Assembly (NCBI RefSeq): GCF_003990185.1
Contig: NZ_RZHF01000006.1
Span: 93,027-157,026, forward strand
Source: Vreelandella nanhaiensis
Lineage (GTDB): Bacteria; Pseudomonadota; Gammaproteobacteria; Pseudomonadales; Halomonadaceae
Length of the DNA stretch: 64,000 nt
Direction of reading: 5' to 3'
A program made the position numbers and the translations under genes. The stretch's first letter is position 1; each line of letters begins with the position of its first letter. Under the pieces are notes generated by a model, which saw nothing but the letters and a program-made list of their open reading frames with translations, ran no database searches and was not told the DNA's origin. Below are positions 63,202-64,000 of the stretch, in pieces.

Positions 63202-63647
63202 CCCACGCTGTCATTGTCGATGTCGACGGTACCTTAGCTGAATTCCACCCCACGAAAGTACACGAATGGGTATTAGGCCCCGCAAAACAGTGGGACCCCT
63301 TCTTTGCGTATATGGCCGAAGCGCCGGTAATCGAACCGGTTGCCCGGCTGGTGAAATTATTGAAAGCCCAGGGCCAGCAGATCGTCATTTGCAGCGGCCG
63401 TCCGGATACCCACCGCGACCATACCCATGAGTGGTTGACGCGCAACGCCATACCGTTTGACGCCATGTACCTGCGCCCGGATGGCCATGATCATGTGGAT
63501 GACGAAGCGGTCAAAGAAGCCCTGCTCAACACCATGCGTGAAGATGGTTTCGAGCCCTGGCTGGTGCTGGACGACCGCGATGCAGTGGTTGCCCAGTGGC
63601 GCGCTCTAGGCCTTACCTGCCTGCAATGCGCCCCGGGTGATTTTTAA
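63198..63647 (+). CDS. HAD-family phosphatase resembling the T4 Pnkp 3'-phosphatase domain
   Basis: A 149-residue HAD protein. Nucleophile motif VIVDVDGTLAEF, threonine/serine motif VICSGRPDT, acidic motif LVLDDRDAVVAQWRALGL and a C-terminus LQCAPGDF. Phage T4 polynucleotide kinase's phosphatase domain has the same order and closing motif (as recalled: IDDRTQVVEMWRRIG... and ASGDF). No kinase domain. Likely removes a phosphate from nucleotide-like or small phosphoesters. CAGGAG precedes the ATG. Confidence 0.83.
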   Translation: MTHAVIVDVDGTLAEFHPTKVHEWVLGPAKQWDPFFAYMAEAPVIEPVARLVKLLKAQGQQIVICSGRPDTHRDHTHEWLTRNAIPFDAMYLRPDGHDHVDDEAVKEALLNTMREDGFEPWLVLDDRDAVVAQWRALGLTCLQCAPGDF

Positions 63648-63690
63648 TCGAGCGCCGGCCAGGCTGCACTTTTGCCAAGTAGTCTACGCG

Positions 63691-63864
63691 CTACTTATTG
63701 AGCTTCTTGAGCCGCTGTTCGGCCCGTTTGATGGTGGAAATTTTTTCGGGCCGCTTCATGGATTTCCAGTGGCGAATCTCTTCGATGCTCCGCCCACAGC
63801 CAGTGCACATGCCGCCTTTCAACTGACAGGCGGATATGCAGGGGCTATCGATTTTCTGAGCCAT
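63691..63864 (-). CDS. DUF1289 small cysteine-rich protein
   Basis: A 57-residue protein of the DUF1289/YdhL type: four cysteines in SPCISACQLKGGMCTGCGRS followed by IEEIRHWKSM, typical of the family, which probably binds zinc or Fe-S; function unknown. ATG at 63864 overlaps the stop of the upstream gene (TGATG) and follows GAGG. The frame is open back to 63903 but only with a TTG start. Confidence 0.8.
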   Translation of the reverse strand: MAQKIDSPCISACQLKGGMCTGCGRSIEEIRHWKSMKRPEKISTIKRAEQRLKKLNK

Positions 63865-63998
63865 CAATGCCTCGCTGTTCGTGAGCGCAATCGGCGCTGC
63901 CAATCACCGTCGTGGGCGCGCTTGCACGCCTGCTCACTATCGAAGTCGATATGATGTGTGACGCTATCAAGCGCCACGCCCGCCTCAGCCAGGGCGCT
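63864..63998 (-). CDS. C-terminal fragment of an unidentified gene
   Basis: The last 44 codons of a minus-strand gene enter from the right edge and end in TGA overlapping the DUF1289 start. Visible residues include SALAEAGVALDSVTHHIDFD and CKRAHDGDWQRRLRSRTARH. I cannot assign a family. The frame is supported by the overlap with the DUF1289 gene. Confidence 0.55.
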   Translation of the reverse strand, partial: SALAEAGVALDSVTHHIDFDSEQACKRAHDGDWQRRLRSRTARH

Positions 63999-64000
63999 TG

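Noticed and set aside
1-64000. CRISPR arrays, insertion sequences, prophage, rRNA or tRNA genes
   Set aside because: No regularly spaced identical repeats of CRISPR size, no transposase or integrase-like protein, and no recognisable structural RNA gene was seen.

Overview
The window reads as a chromosomal segment of a moderately GC-rich, probably marine or halophilic gammaproteobacterium of the Halomonas/Chromohalobacter type. This is an inference from acidic protein compositions, the many TRAP/TTT/ABC binding-protein transporters, and the gene families present; there is no rRNA, tRNA or other phylogenetic marker to settle it. I see no prophage, insertion sequence or CRISPR array. Most of the window is tightly packed catabolic operons, each with its own importer and regulator.

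Layout. (1) 1-2.6 kb: an exported aldose 1-epimerase and the start of an AraF-like sugar-binding protein on the minus strand, divergent from a LysR regulator resembling GbpR. (2) 2.7-15.1 kb: a tripartite tricarboxylate transporter (TctABC) with a second TctC paralogue, an HpaI/GarL-type aldolase, an iron alcohol dehydrogenase, a UxaA/GarD-type dehydratase, a GntR regulator with two winged helices, two beta-hydroxyacid dehydrogenases and an Ldh2-family dehydrogenase. This is a sugar-acid or hydroxyacid pathway that most simply fits aldarate breakdown to pyruvate and tartronate semialdehyde. (3) 15.1-26.4 kb: a non-phosphorylative L-arabinose (possibly also D-galactose) pathway: sugar 1-dehydrogenase, IlvD/Edd aldonate dehydratase, TRAP transporter, FAH-fold AraD1/GguC and a 2-oxoglutarate semialdehyde dehydrogenase, with two GntR regulators and an EamA permease. 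(4) 26.5-35.8 kb: Ldh2 dehydrogenase, a second TRAP system, SDR, FAH-fold enzyme, L-fuconate dehydratase and a FAD-linked 2-hydroxyacid dehydrogenase, i.e. deoxysugar acid oxidation. (5) 35.9-42.3 kb: a third TRAP system, LysR, a class III CoA transferase and an HMG-CoA-lyase-like enzyme. (6) 42.4-46.6 kb: a UgpABCE/MalEFGK-type ABC importer. (7) recQ. (8) 48.9-57 kb: a PhnCDE-like importer with a fused double permease beside a complete methionine salvage set (mtnK, A, B, C, D), with an AT-rich insert holding a small membrane protein gene. (9) 57.2-63.6 kb: YrhK protein, a DeoR regulator with a regularly spaced operator array, and an ABC importer in one operon with a metallo-beta-lactamase-fold hydrolase and a T4-Pnkp-like 3'-phosphatase. 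(10) A DUF1289 gene and the end of an unidentified gene close the window.

How it works together: regions 1-5 form a hub for plant- and alga-derived sugars and sugar acids. Sugars are oxidised to aldonates, dehydrated to 2-keto-3-deoxy acids, then either dehydrated and oxidised to 2-oxoglutarate or cleaved to pyruvate plus a C2/C3 fragment. Several candidate operators and intra-operon stem-loops can be read directly. The least explained unit, and my main candidate for an undescribed system, is the DeoR - ABC importer - MBL hydrolase - Pnkp-like phosphatase operon at 57.5-63.6 kb. The second is the PhnCDE-like importer attached to methionine salvage.
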